Assembly (NCBI GenBank): GCA_041918175.1
Contig: JAYRWE010000109.1
Coordinates: 132,505 to 196,504, forward strand
Source of the DNA: JABWAN01 sp041918175
GTDB taxonomy: Bacteria > Zhuqueibacterota > Zhuqueibacteria > Zhuqueibacterales > Zhuqueibacteraceae
Direction: 5' to 3'
Length of the DNA stretch: 64,000 nt
The notes beneath the pieces are model-generated. The model saw only the letters and a list, made by a program, of their open reading frames with translations. It searched no databases and was not told the origin of the DNA. Shown here in pieces: positions 51,667 through 59,647 of the stretch (position 1 is the first letter of the stretch; every line of letters starts with the position of its first letter). The position numbers and the translations under genes were made by a program.

Positions 51667-52920
51667 GTGGATCAAACGCACAACACCACTGAAGTAAAAC
51701 CTGCTGCTCGGCAAACGCCGCCCAAACGTGAGGGCACGGTACCGCCGTTTAGGAAAACGTCTCTGCAAGCGATTGCGCCCACCACTTTTCCGAAAGAGTT
51801 TAATCGGAGTTTGCTTAAATCGATTGATCGGCGTTTCTTGATTATTTTGTTGCTGGTGTTGATCATTGAACCGGCGCTGATCATCAACATGATTTGGAAT
51901 TATCAGCCGACGCTCGACGACGGCGACGTTGCGAAATTGCAAGCGAAGTATGCCGACCTCTTTCTCTCCGAGTTTGAAGTGGAAACGCCGGAGACTGTGG
52001 GCACACAAAGCGACATGCTCTTTCAAGCTTCGGAAATGGCAAAGAAAATGGCAGGCGAAGCATATGGCACAGCGACCGGGCCGGCGTTGCCCGATTTGCG
52101 GCCCGGCGCCGGCACACGTGAAACCCGCGCGGCCAGTCGCGAAGCCAGCCGTGCGCGACGCGGCATTGCCACTGCGACGCGCATGCAAGCGCGCGAAGCA
52201 TTATCGCAAGAAGTGGGCAGAGTTGGCTTGCTCGGCATCATTACTTCGGGCAGTAATCTTGTTGCCGAAGCGCCGGCCTTGCAGGTTTTAGATTATGCCG
52301 CGGCGCAGGGGCGTGACCTCGACCAAACTTTGGCGGAAGTGAAAACCATGCGCGCGCCGCGTTTGGGCACGGACTATTTCGGCTCCGCAGTGGGCAGCGG
52401 CTTGGGCGGCGAGTTTGATCCCAATGGTATTGTCATGGAGCAGCGCGAGGTGCGGGGCATGCGCTTTACCGATTCAGGTTTGCGCGGGGAAGATGTGGTG
52501 CAGGGATTGGGGCGTGCGCCGCGTAAGCGCGTGGACGCGAATCGTGAGTTTGCCGTGGTAAAACGCGACCAGAGCCTGACCGGTTTCGGCGCGAAGAATG
52601 AAGATGACGTGATTGCCAGCAATGCCTCGCGTGAGCCGGATCGTATTCGCGCGATTGTGATGAAGCACAACGCGGCGATGCAAGATTGCTATCGCAAGCA
52701 ACTGAAAAAGAATCCTACCCTCAAGGCGAAAGTCACGGTGCGCATCACGATTGATTACACCGGCCATGTCATCGGGGTGAGCGTTGTCAATTCTACGGTC
52801 GATCTGCCGGAACTGAATCAATGTATCGTCGCGAAGATCACGCGCTGGAATGACTTCGGCAGAATGGATCCCTCCGTAAAGCCGGTAACGTTTCGCCAAA
52901 CGTATGCGTTTGGGTATTGA
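51667..52920 (+). CDS. Membrane-anchored protein with AgmX/PglI (TonB-like) C-terminal domain
   Basis: A 417-residue protein starting at GTG 51667, with a CGGAG site upstream. A cytoplasmic N-terminus (about 1-54) is followed by one transmembrane helix (about 56-77). A long Ala/Arg/Gly-rich linker (about 110-300) comes next. The C-terminal domain (about 325-417) begins IRAIVMKHNAAMQDCYRKQL and continues KVTVRITIDYTGHVIGVSVV. This matches the AgmX/PglI C-terminal family, a TonB-like fold with two conserved Cys (CYRK, NQC). Such proteins occur in gliding and envelope-energisation systems. No ExbB/ExbD genes adjoin it here. Confidence 0.85.
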   Translation: MDQTHNTTEVKPAARQTPPKREGTVPPFRKTSLQAIAPTTFPKEFNRSLLKSIDRRFLIILLLVLIIEPALIINMIWNYQPTLDDGDVAKLQAKYADLFLSEFEVETPETVGTQSDMLFQASEMAKKMAGEAYGTATGPALPDLRPGAGTRETRAASREASRARRGIATATRMQAREALSQEVGRVGLLGIITSGSNLVAEAPALQVLDYAAAQGRDLDQTLAEVKTMRAPRLGTDYFGSAVGSGLGGEFDPNGIVMEQREVRGMRFTDSGLRGEDVVQGLGRAPRKRVDANREFAVVKRDQSLTGFGAKNEDDVIASNASREPDRIRAIVMKHNAAMQDCYRKQLKKNPTLKAKVTVRITIDYTGHVIGVSVVNSTVDLPELNQCIVAKITRWNDFGRMDPSVKPVTFRQTYAFGY

Positions 52921-52927
52921 GAAACTC

Positions 52928-53033
52928 CGATTAAATTTCTATACGCGAAGAGGCGCGAATGAACACGCATCAAAAGAATGGGCGTTCATTCGCGTCGATG
53001 AGCAGTTTCAAAAATGTGTAGATATTTAATCGG
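52928..53033. repeat. Nested inverted repeat between convergent genes (possible bidirectional terminator)
   Basis: The outer pair is CCGATTAAAT (52928-52937) and ATTTAATCGG (53024-53033). The inner pair is CGCGAATGAAC (52954-52964) and GTTCATTCGCG (52984-52994). The inner core matches the hairpin at 9095-9144. It fills the gap between the AgmX-like gene and msrA. Confidence 0.65.
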
Positions 53034-53042
53034 CGTTCCTAT

Positions 53043-53513
53043 CTACAAATGACAACTCGCCAAGCCCCGCTTTTCCAAATACTGCTGATGATACTCCTCC
53101 GCGCGATAAAACTCCGCCGCGGCTGTGATCTCCGTGACAATCGGCCGGCGATAACGACCGCTGCTCTGCAATTGCTCTTTTGAAGCATTCGCCGCGACTT
53201 GCTGCTCCGGCGTGTGATAAAAAATCGCGGAGCGATATTGCCGGCCCACATCCGGCCCTTGTCGATTGAGCGTGGTGGGATCATGATTCGTCCAAAATAT
53301 GTGCAGCAAATCGTCGTATGAAGCGCGCGCGGGATCGTAACTCACTTCTACAACTTCCGCGTGGCCGGTTTCGTCGCTACACACGTCGTGATATGTCGGG
53401 TTCTTCGTTTTCCCGCCCATGTAACCCACCGCAGTTGCAATCACGCCCGGCACGCGCCGAAACGCGGCTTCGACGCCCCAAAAACATCCGGCGCCAAATG
53501 TTGCTTTGTTCAT
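53043..53513 (-). CDS. msrA: Peptide methionine sulfoxide reductase A
   Basis: A 156-residue MsrA that reduces the S-form of methionine sulfoxide in proteins or free methionine. Catalytic Cys10 lies in FGAGCFWGVE. GYMGGKTKNPTYHDVCSDETGHAEVV and FWTNHDPTT follow, with YRSAIFYHTPEQ downstream. ATG 53513 follows AAGGAAGAG and gives the standard N-terminus; an upstream in-frame start at 53549 does not. The C-terminus (KRGLASCHL) has a Cys that could act as resolving residue. It stands alone with no msrB nearby. Confidence 0.95.
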   Translation of the reverse strand: MNKATFGAGCFWGVEAAFRRVPGVIATAVGYMGGKTKNPTYHDVCSDETGHAEVVEVSYDPARASYDDLLHIFWTNHDPTTLNRQGPDVGRQYRSAIFYHTPEQQVAANASKEQLQSSGRYRRPIVTEITAAAEFYRAEEYHQQYLEKRGLASCHL

Positions 53514-53716
53514 GCGAACTCTTCCTTTCTTTGCTTCAAAGCGAAACACTGTCTCACTCGAAAGCGCAATTGGTGATTCATATTTGTAATGCTCGACTTC
53601 TGTTGCAAGCGAGCCGCTTTGCCTCTGATTGCATGCGGCTTGTTGAAAACAAACACTTGCCGCGTTTCATTCCCGCGCCCAAGCAGAATCGTGACGCCTT
53701 TTTTCATCAAACCACA

Positions 53717-53740
53717 AAGGCATGCGCCTTGCAAAAGCAA
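53717..53740. repeat. Perfect 10-bp stem-loop TGCGCCTTGC
   Basis: TGCGCCTTGC, an AAAA loop, then GCAAGGCGCA. It lies about 200 bp upstream of msrA on the opposite side of its promoter and 75 bp before a plus-strand terminator. Confidence 0.65.
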
Positions 53741-53811
53741 GGCGCAACGGAACAAGGAAAGTAACGACACGGATGGTCGGGTAAAAAAATTGTGGCTCCC
53801 CCTCACAGCCA

Positions 53812-53845
53812 AGAGGCCCAGGTCGAAAGACTCGGGCCTTTTTTA
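53812..53845 (+). terminator. Plus-strand rho-independent terminator without an obvious gene
   Basis: AGGCCCAGGTC, a GAAA loop, then GACTCGGGCCT followed by six T residues. The stem has two mismatches and resembles an rrnB T1-type terminator. No plus-strand gene precedes it, so it may end a small RNA or an antisense transcript divergent from msrA. Confidence 0.7.
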
Positions 53846-53854
53846 TTTGTATGT

Positions 53855-53970
53855 GTCGCTGCTCCACCGAGGTGTCTTCGTTGCTTGTTTACCTAACTTT
53901 TATCTCTTCGCGCGAGGTGACTTCAAAGCGATGGCATCCTGCGACCTGGCTTGGGTTTTCAAATGAGGCT
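53855..53970 (+). repeat. Dispersed repeat family A, copy 4
   Basis: Begins GTCGCTGCTCCACCGAGGTG and contains TTGCTTGTTTACC and GAGGTGACTTCAAAGCGATG. It faces copy 5, forming a large inverted pair. Confidence 0.75.
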
Positions 53971-53984
53971 TTTGCTTTTCCCTG

Positions 53985-54070
53985 TCCGCGAAGCGCTTTG
54001 AGTCAGCTTGCTTGCAAAGGCCACATCGGTAAACAAGCGGAGAAGAACCCTCGGTGAAGCAGCGACAAAA
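53985..54070 (-). repeat. Dispersed repeat family A, copy 5 (inverted)
   Basis: Read on the minus strand it gives GTCGCTGCTTCACCGAGGGT, CTCCGCTTGTTTACCGATG, then CAAGCAAGCTGACTCAAAGC. Copies 4 and 5 together span 215 bp and could fold as a hairpin. Confidence 0.7.
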
Positions 54071-54184
54071 CAAAAAACAACTAAAGCATGCGCGCATGAC
54101 GGCAAGAGAGCCGCGTCGGCGAACCGAACACGTTGTGCTATTTGCCACGTTGCCCCACAAAGAGGCAGCGCTACGAAACTAAGG

Positions 54185-55375
54185 TCACACGCTTTCCACG
54201 ACGTTCGCGCTGTGCTTCAACAACAACTCGTGCAACGCAAACAAAACGAGCGCCGCGAAGAGCACTGCGGGCGGCATGATTTCCAGACTAAATTTTTTTG
54301 CGAGCACGCCGATCAAGCTCGGCCAGAGCGAGAGTCCCAACATCGCAACGGTCATTTGATAGCCCACGGCATGCGCCGTGTGTGCTGCGCCGACGCGTTG
54401 CGGCGTGGTTGAAACCAATGCCGGAAAAATCGGTGCGCAGCAAAAGCCGATGAGGCTCAATCCGAGAAAGCTCAAAAGCTCCGCGAGATTCAGCCAGAGC
54501 AAAGTTGCGCCGAGCGCGATGCCGAGCATACTTCCGCGCAACAAACGCGGCAATGGAACATGAGGCACGACAAAGCCGGAGAGCAAACGGCCGGCGGTTA
54601 AGCTGCCCCAATACACGCTCGTCCACGTGCCCGCAACGAGCACGGTGACACCGCGGCTTTGCGTGAACAAGCTAAAGGCCCATGCGCCGGCGACAGATTC
54701 GACGGCGGCGTAAATAAAAAACGCGCCGAGGCCGAGCCACATTGCGGGCAAATGCAATACGCCGCGCGCGTTCGTTGCAAGCGAGGCGTACGTGCTCTGC
54801 GCATCGGCTGGTTTGCCGTCTATCCAAAATTTGTTCGTCGCGCCGAAACTCAGCGCGAGAATAAGTTGCGCGCTGCCGATGATCGCATAGCCCCATTGCC
54901 ACGGCTGCTGCGCGTTGAGCACGCTCGTCATGATTGCCGGGCCGAGCGTTGCGCCGATGCCGTAAAACGCATGCAGCCAATTCATCGCGCTCGCACTGAA
55001 ATGTGTGGCGGCGTATGCGTTCAAACCCGTGTCAATCGCGCCTGCGCCGAGACCGGCGAGCGCCGCGCACGCAATCATGAGCCACCACATTGGCGTGAGC
55101 GCATAGCCGAATAAACTCATCGCGGTGAGCGCGCAACTCCACGCGAGCAGCACGCCGACATTCATGCGATTGAGAATGCGTCCGCAGTTGAAACTCGCGA
55201 GCAAGTAGCCGAGCGTGGACATGACCAACAATGGGCCGAGCGCATCGAGCGGTTGGTTGAAATAGCTGCGCACTTCGGGCCATGCCACACCGAGCACACC
55301 GTCGGGTAAGCCGAGGCTGATGAAGCTGAGGTAAGCGAGCGCGAGGAGGAGCGGCCTTGATTTGTGAGCGCACAT
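54185..55375 (-). CDS. Major facilitator superfamily transporter
   Basis: A 396-residue protein with about 12 hydrophobic helices. It begins PLLLALAYLSFISLGLPDGVLGVAWP, an MFS helix-1 pattern seen in the FucP/YbjJ-like sugar and unknown-substrate families. GYLLASFNCGRILNRMNVG (motif A-like loop), LGAGAIDTGLNAYAA and GIGATLGPAIM follow. The substrate cannot be told. It is the last gene of a three-gene minus-strand operon, starting 10 bp after the small ORF at 55386-55523. Confidence 0.88.
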   Translation of the reverse strand: MCAHKSRPLLLALAYLSFISLGLPDGVLGVAWPEVRSYFNQPLDALGPLLVMSTLGYLLASFNCGRILNRMNVGVLLAWSCALTAMSLFGYALTPMWWLMIACAALAGLGAGAIDTGLNAYAATHFSASAMNWLHAFYGIGATLGPAIMTSVLNAQQPWQWGYAIIGSAQLILALSFGATNKFWIDGKPADAQSTYASLATNARGVLHLPAMWLGLGAFFIYAAVESVAGAWAFSLFTQSRGVTVLVAGTWTSVYWGSLTAGRLLSGFVVPHVPLPRLLRGSMLGIALGATLLWLNLAELLSFLGLSLIGFCCAPIFPALVSTTPQRVGAAHTAHAVGYQMTVAMLGLSLWPSLIGVLAKKFSLEIMPPAVLFAALVLFALHELLLKHSANVVESV

Positions 55376-55385
55376 TTTTTAACGC

Positions 55386-55523
55386 TCACTCATCAGCGGA
55401 GTCGATTTGCGCGGCGCTGCGATTGATGATGACCAACGCCTCTTCCGGCTTTTGCTGCGCGCAATGGAGCAGGCATGCAGCGAGAGCAATCAATAGCGCC
55501 AAGCCAATTCGTTCTCTTTTCAT
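55386..55523 (-). CDS. Very small lipoprotein-like protein
   Basis: 45 codons: MKRERIGLALLIALAACLLH followed by Cys and a short polar tail ending AQIDSADE. The N-terminus is a good signal sequence and the LLHC site is a weak lipobox. Its ATG overlaps the stop of the upstream gene (ATGA), which is the main reason to accept it. An entericidin-like or accessory lipoprotein role is possible but unproven. Confidence 0.55.
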   Translation of the reverse strand: MKRERIGLALLIALAACLLHCAQQKPEEALVIINRSAAQIDSADE

Positions 55524-55921
55524 GGCTGGGTGTTGTTCAATTTTACTGCGTTCCTGCCAAACATCAGATAACCGAAACCTACCGCTAATGCCAGAATCAA
55601 AACCGCGCCGACCCAAAGCCCGAGTCCATGTGAGCCATCAAGCTGGGCGCGAAGTGTGACCATCGCTCCGATGAACGTAAACGTGAAATTGCCGGCAACC
55701 ACGGCGCGGCCATAAATTCCGCCGAGCAACGAACCGCGCGCGGTCCAATTCATCTTTGCCAGGCCAAGCAGCGCCGCGCCGAAGAGTTGCGCGAGCAACG
55801 CGACGATAGAGGGCGAAGACGTTTCCTGCAGAGCGAGCAACTCTTGCGGCATAAAGACGAGCGCGAGTCCGCATAAACTGTAAAGCGCAACGCTGAGGTA
55901 AACCAGCAGCTTGGTTTGCAT
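55520..55921 (-). CDS. Four-helix membrane protein of unknown function
   Basis: 133 residues from ATG 55921 (AAAGGA upstream). Four hydrophobic helices: about 5-25, 42-60, 72-95 and 103-125, with WTARGSLLGGIYGRAVVAGN between helices 2 and 3. It resembles short unnamed membrane proteins found in many bacteria, and I do not know a function. It heads the operon with the small lipoprotein and the MFS transporter, so all three may serve one transport or stress function. Confidence 0.7.
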   Translation of the reverse strand: MQTKLLVYLSVALYSLCGLALVFMPQELLALQETSSPSIVALLAQLFGAALLGLAKMNWTARGSLLGGIYGRAVVAGNFTFTFIGAMVTLRAQLDGSHGLGLWVGAVLILALAVGFGYLMFGRNAVKLNNTQP

Positions 55922-56365
55922 GCATTGTCCTTTCATTCAGTGCAATTTTTTCTGTTAAAAAACGTCAGTGGGCGGGTTTTATCATGAACAAATACCGCCG
56001 TTGTTTGATCCGCTCACAAAAAACCTTGGGACTGCGGCGCGCTCGAATTGATATTGAAACATACGAAACTTAGTCATTGCCGGGATAGAGCGGAACCGGA
56101 CCTTGCGCCCTCACCCGCGTGCGAGGAACATCAGCGCGGCAAAACTAATATGAAAATCTTCTTGCACAACATAAAATTTTTATTCGTATGATCTACTTCG
56201 CTTCGGGCAGTCTCCAATTCAACTATCCACACTTTTCAATCTAGGCCGAAAGGGCTTGCGGCTACCGGGCCAACAATCGGGCTGCGGCGTTGCGCGCCGC
56301 AAGCTGAAATGGTTGGCAACACCACAAACATATTTCCGTCAAAGTTGCGTGCCGTTGTTCGATGA
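55922..56365. other. Non-coding gap with a GCTTGCGGC inverted repeat
   Basis: No gene is seen. GCTTGCGGC near 56251 faces GCCGCAAGC near 56297. The gap precedes a peptidase remnant, so part of it may be decayed coding sequence. Confidence 0.4.
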
Positions 56366-56530
56366 GTGGGAGGCGGAAGCGTGGTGTATGCGATCGGCCA
56401 TATTCGCGGCGGCGGCGATCTCGGCGAGACGTGGCACGATCACGGCAAGATGATGAAGAAGAAAAACACGTTCACGGATTTCATTGCGTGCGCCGAGCAT
56501 TTGATTCGCGAGAAATACACTTCAAAACTT
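56366..56530 (+). pseudogene. Fragment of an S9A oligopeptidase gene
   Basis: The frame reads VVYAIGHIRGGGDLGETWHD, then NTFTDFIACAEHLI and REKYTSK. It aligns without gaps to residues ~504-552 of the oligopeptidase B encoded at 29320-31452 (VYALAHIRGGGDLGKAWHEQ...). Similarity starts and ends abruptly, and neither the catalytic Ser nor the propeller is present. It is therefore a remnant of a second, lost family member. The remaining 5' and 3' flanks are non-coding. Confidence 0.8.
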
Positions 56531-56753
56531 AATTTTTCAACATCAAGAAGAGTGCGACTGCAATGCTTTTGAACAGAGTTGAAAAGGCTTTGATGAACAA
56601 CCCGGTGCGCGCGACCGAGCGGTTTCGGAAATCGTTTGCATGGTTTGTTGCCGATAAACAAAACTAAAGAATCATCCGCTAAGCCCGAAATTATCGAAAT
56701 CTCACCAAGCATCGTTGTCGTGTTCACGCGCTTCGGCTTTGGAGTATAATTCA

Positions 56754-59525
56754 GTGGTGATTGAAAACCTGATCGCTCGGCCGCCCCTGCTCGAGACGAA
56801 ACTCTACCTCCCCAAGTGGCGCGCCGGTCTGGTATCGCGTCCGCGGTTGATCGAACGCATGCAGCAAGGGATCGCGCGCAAACTGACGCTCGTCTCGGCG
56901 CCTGCCGGTTTCGGCAAGACCACGCTGCTGGCGGAATGGCTTGCAGTCTCGCCGGCCAATGAATGCGCCGCTTGGGTTTCACTCGATCAAAGCGACAATG
57001 ACCCCGCGTTCTTCTGGGCCTACTTCATCACCGCCCTGCAGAAGGCTTGCCCTGAGCCATGCCGAAGGGTCCAGCCCGAGATTGGCGCGCGTGCGCTTGC
57101 TTTGCTGCAATCGCCGCAGCCGCCACTGATTGAGCCGGTCTTGGCGACGTTGATCAACGAAGTCAATGCCAGCGCGAAAGACTTCATCCTCATCCTCGAC
57201 GATTACCACGTTATCGATGCCCCGCCGATTCACAACGCTATCGCTTTTCTTCTCGACCACATGCCGCCGCGGATGCATCTCATCATCGCCAGCCGTTCGG
57301 ATCCACCCTTGCCACTGGCTCGCTTGCGCGTGCGCGGCGAATCGACTGAATTGCGCGCTGCGGATTTGCGTTTTACCTCCGAGGAGGCAACTGCTTTTCT
57401 CAATGAGATGATGCGGCTGAATCTTTCAACCGCGGAGGTGACGGCGTTAGAGTCGCGCACGGAAGGCTGGATTGCAGGGCTTCAACTCGCAGCGCTTTCC
57501 TTGCAGGCGCACGACGACGTGGCGGGATTCATCACCGCCTTCACCGGCAATGATCGCTACATCGTGGATTATCTGGTCGAAGAAGTTTTGCAGCGCCAGC
57601 CCGACCATATCCGAAATTTCTTGCTGCAAACTTCCATCCTCGACCGGCTCAGCGGTTCGTTATGCGATGCCGTCACCGCGAGAGAAGAGGGCAAAAGGAT
57701 GTTGGAGGCGCTGGATCGAAGCAACTTGTTTGTCGTTCCGCTCGATGATCAGCGCCAATGGTATCGCTATCATCACTTATTTGCCGACGTGCTCCGCGCG
57801 CACGCGAGGGAAGAGCAACCCGAGCAAATGCCCACGCTGCATCGGCGCGCCGCCGCGTGGCTTGAAGAGCATGGCATGGCAGCCGAGGCCATCGAACAGG
57901 CCCGCGCTGCAGGTGATCATGAAACCGTGGCCCGCCTGCTCGCTGCCAACTTCGAAGAGTTCGAACGCATTGGCCGGTACGCGTCGATTACACGTTGGGC
58001 CGCAGCGCTGCCGGAAGAGATGATGCGAAACAGACCACGGTTAGCGCTCATCCACGCCGCAGTGGCGTTGGCCTCTGACAACAACAATCAAGTTGCGCGC
58101 AGACTCACCACATGGGCGGAAGAGGCGATCAACAAAATCGAAAACGATGGGGGATGCGATGCTGTGAACGATGTCAACGGAACTGTGATTGGGCCTGAAG
58201 GACTGCAAGCGCTGAAGGGCGAGATGCTGGCGCTGAAACTCTTCACCTCAGCCCGCAAACGGCATCCGGATGAAGTTGTGGCCATCGCCGAGCAAGCACG
58301 TAAGCTGATCTCACCCTCCAAACATCGCCTTCGTGGAATGCTTCACATGGTTGACGCGGGAATGCTGACGCGCCGCAGCGATTTGAGAGCCGCGCTGCCG
58401 AACCTCGAGCAAAGCGTCGAAGAAGCCCGGCGCGCGCAGAACCCACCGCTGCTCGTTGACATGCTCACGGCGCGCGGGCAAGTGTACATGGCAATGGCTA
58501 AGCTGGAAGAGGGCCGGCGCTCGTTTGAAGAAGCACTTCACCTCGGTCAAAACCTGGCGGCGGAGGGTCATTGGATGCTGTGCAGTTCCCAGACGGCGCT
58601 CGCAGAGATCGCGCTGGAACGCTCCGACTTGGTGGGAGCGACGCACCACATTGCGGTGGCGCTCGAATTGGCCGGCAAGTCACCAACGCGAAGCCCGGTG
58701 CTCCATGCGCGAGCCGCCGCGACCCAAGTGTTTTTGGCCGCGGGCGATACCAAAGCCGCGCTCGAACAATTGGAACAAGCGCAAGCGTTCATTCGCGGCT
58801 CCAGCGATTCGCGTTACTTTTCTTTCGTTTCCTCCGTGAAACTCAAATTCTTTTGCCGGATCGGCGATTTTGCCGCAGCGGCGGATGTCGTGCGGGAACG
58901 GAATCTCGCGACGAACGTAGCCGTGGATCGCCACAACGAAGAAGAGATGACGGCCTATGCGCGCTATCTCATCGCGCGCGGCGATTACGATGCTGCTGCG
59001 CAAGTTCTCTCCAAAGTGCTTCCGATCGTGCAAAGCATCGGGCGAGTGCGACACGAGATTCACGCGCTCGTGCTGCAAGCAATGGCGAAGGAGTTATTGG
59101 GCGAAAGAGCGCTTGCTCTCGAGTCGCTTGGACGAGCAACGTTTCTCGGCGAGCCGGCGCGTTTCAACCGCACGTTTACGAGCGAAGGCCCGATCATGAT
59201 CGAACTGATGGAGGCGCTTGCAGAGGGCGTACAGCGTGGTCACGGCCCGACGGAGGCCGGCTCACTGTCCTACCTCACCTACCTGCTGGGCGAGATAAGA
59301 GCCAAGCAGGTAATCACATCGGGCCTCGTGGAGCAGCCGCTCACGGCGCGTGAGATTGAAATCCTGCGTCTTATCGCGGCAGGCATGCGGAACCATGAAA
59401 TTGCCGAGCGCTTGTTCATCAGTCTGCACACCGTTAAACGTCACATCGCAAATACCTACGGCAAGCTGGGCGTCACGCACCGCACGGAGGCTGTGGCGCG
59501 AGCGAAGAAGTTGAAGCTCCTATAA
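56754..59525 (+). CDS. MalT-like LuxR-family ATP-dependent transcriptional regulator
   Basis: A 923-residue STAND-type regulator. GTG 56754 is 9 bases after GGAG. The NTPase domain has Walker A GFGKTTLL (about 52-59) and Walker B LILDDYHVID. A long TPR-like superhelix (about 420-830) should bind an inducer. The C-terminal LuxR helix-turn-helix reads LTAREIEILRLIAAGMRNHE and ISLHTVKRH. Between ALQ and VQPEIG it carries about nine extra residues (KACPEPCRR), encoded by the palindromic 57042-57068. Target genes are unknown. The AAA_14 gene lies 122 bp downstream with its own operator-like repeat. Confidence 0.9.
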   Translation: MVIENLIARPPLLETKLYLPKWRAGLVSRPRLIERMQQGIARKLTLVSAPAGFGKTTLLAEWLAVSPANECAAWVSLDQSDNDPAFFWAYFITALQKACPEPCRRVQPEIGARALALLQSPQPPLIEPVLATLINEVNASAKDFILILDDYHVIDAPPIHNAIAFLLDHMPPRMHLIIASRSDPPLPLARLRVRGESTELRAADLRFTSEEATAFLNEMMRLNLSTAEVTALESRTEGWIAGLQLAALSLQAHDDVAGFITAFTGNDRYIVDYLVEEVLQRQPDHIRNFLLQTSILDRLSGSLCDAVTAREEGKRMLEALDRSNLFVVPLDDQRQWYRYHHLFADVLRAHAREEQPEQMPTLHRRAAAWLEEHGMAAEAIEQARAAGDHETVARLLAANFEEFERIGRYASITRWAAALPEEMMRNRPRLALIHAAVALASDNNNQVARRLTTWAEEAINKIENDGGCDAVNDVNGTVIGPEGLQALKGEMLALKLFTSARKRHPDEVVAIAEQARKLISPSKHRLRGMLHMVDAGMLTRRSDLRAALPNLEQSVEEARRAQNPPLLVDMLTARGQVYMAMAKLEEGRRSFEEALHLGQNLAAEGHWMLCSSQTALAEIALERSDLVGATHHIAVALELAGKSPTRSPVLHARAAATQVFLAAGDTKAALEQLEQAQAFIRGSSDSRYFSFVSSVKLKFFCRIGDFAAAADVVRERNLATNVAVDRHNEEEMTAYARYLIARGDYDAAAQVLSKVLPIVQSIGRVRHEIHALVLQAMAKELLGERALALESLGRATFLGEPARFNRTFTSEGPIMIELMEALAEGVQRGHGPTEAGSLSYLTYLLGEIRAKQVITSGLVEQPLTAREIEILRLIAAGMRNHEIAERLFISLHTVKRHIANTYGKLGVTHRTEAVARAKKLKLL
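57042..57068 (+). repeat. In-frame palindromic mini-repeat inside the MalT-like gene
   Basis: The 27 bp contain GCTTGCCCTGAGC and GCCGAAGG, an imperfect palindrome of the CCCTGAGC...CGAAGGG type that is dispersed in many environmental genomes. It adds nine codons without breaking the frame, at a loop between two conserved segments. Confidence 0.6.
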
Positions 59526-59601
59526 TAGTGCATCGACTCTTCTGTTTTTTTTGCGATCGTCCTTCATAGAGGGATGATTTCATGCAAACTCGTCCTTGCA
59601 A

Positions 59602-59633
59602 ATAGGGACAATTTTGCTTTAATTTATCCCTAT
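59602..59633. promoter_or_regulatory. Operator-like inverted repeat before the AAA_14 gene
   Basis: ATAGGGA at 59602-59608 faces TCCCTAT at 59627-59633. AGGGACAA is repeated again at 59638-59645, where it also covers the ribosome-binding site (start ATG 59648). The layout fits a repressor site or a leader hairpin controlling this gene. Confidence 0.45.
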
Positions 59634-59647
59634 ACAAAGGGACAAGC

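Noticed and set aside
53589..53966. 125-codon plus-strand frame
   Set aside because: It runs through a stem-loop, a terminator and a family A repeat, so it is not a gene.
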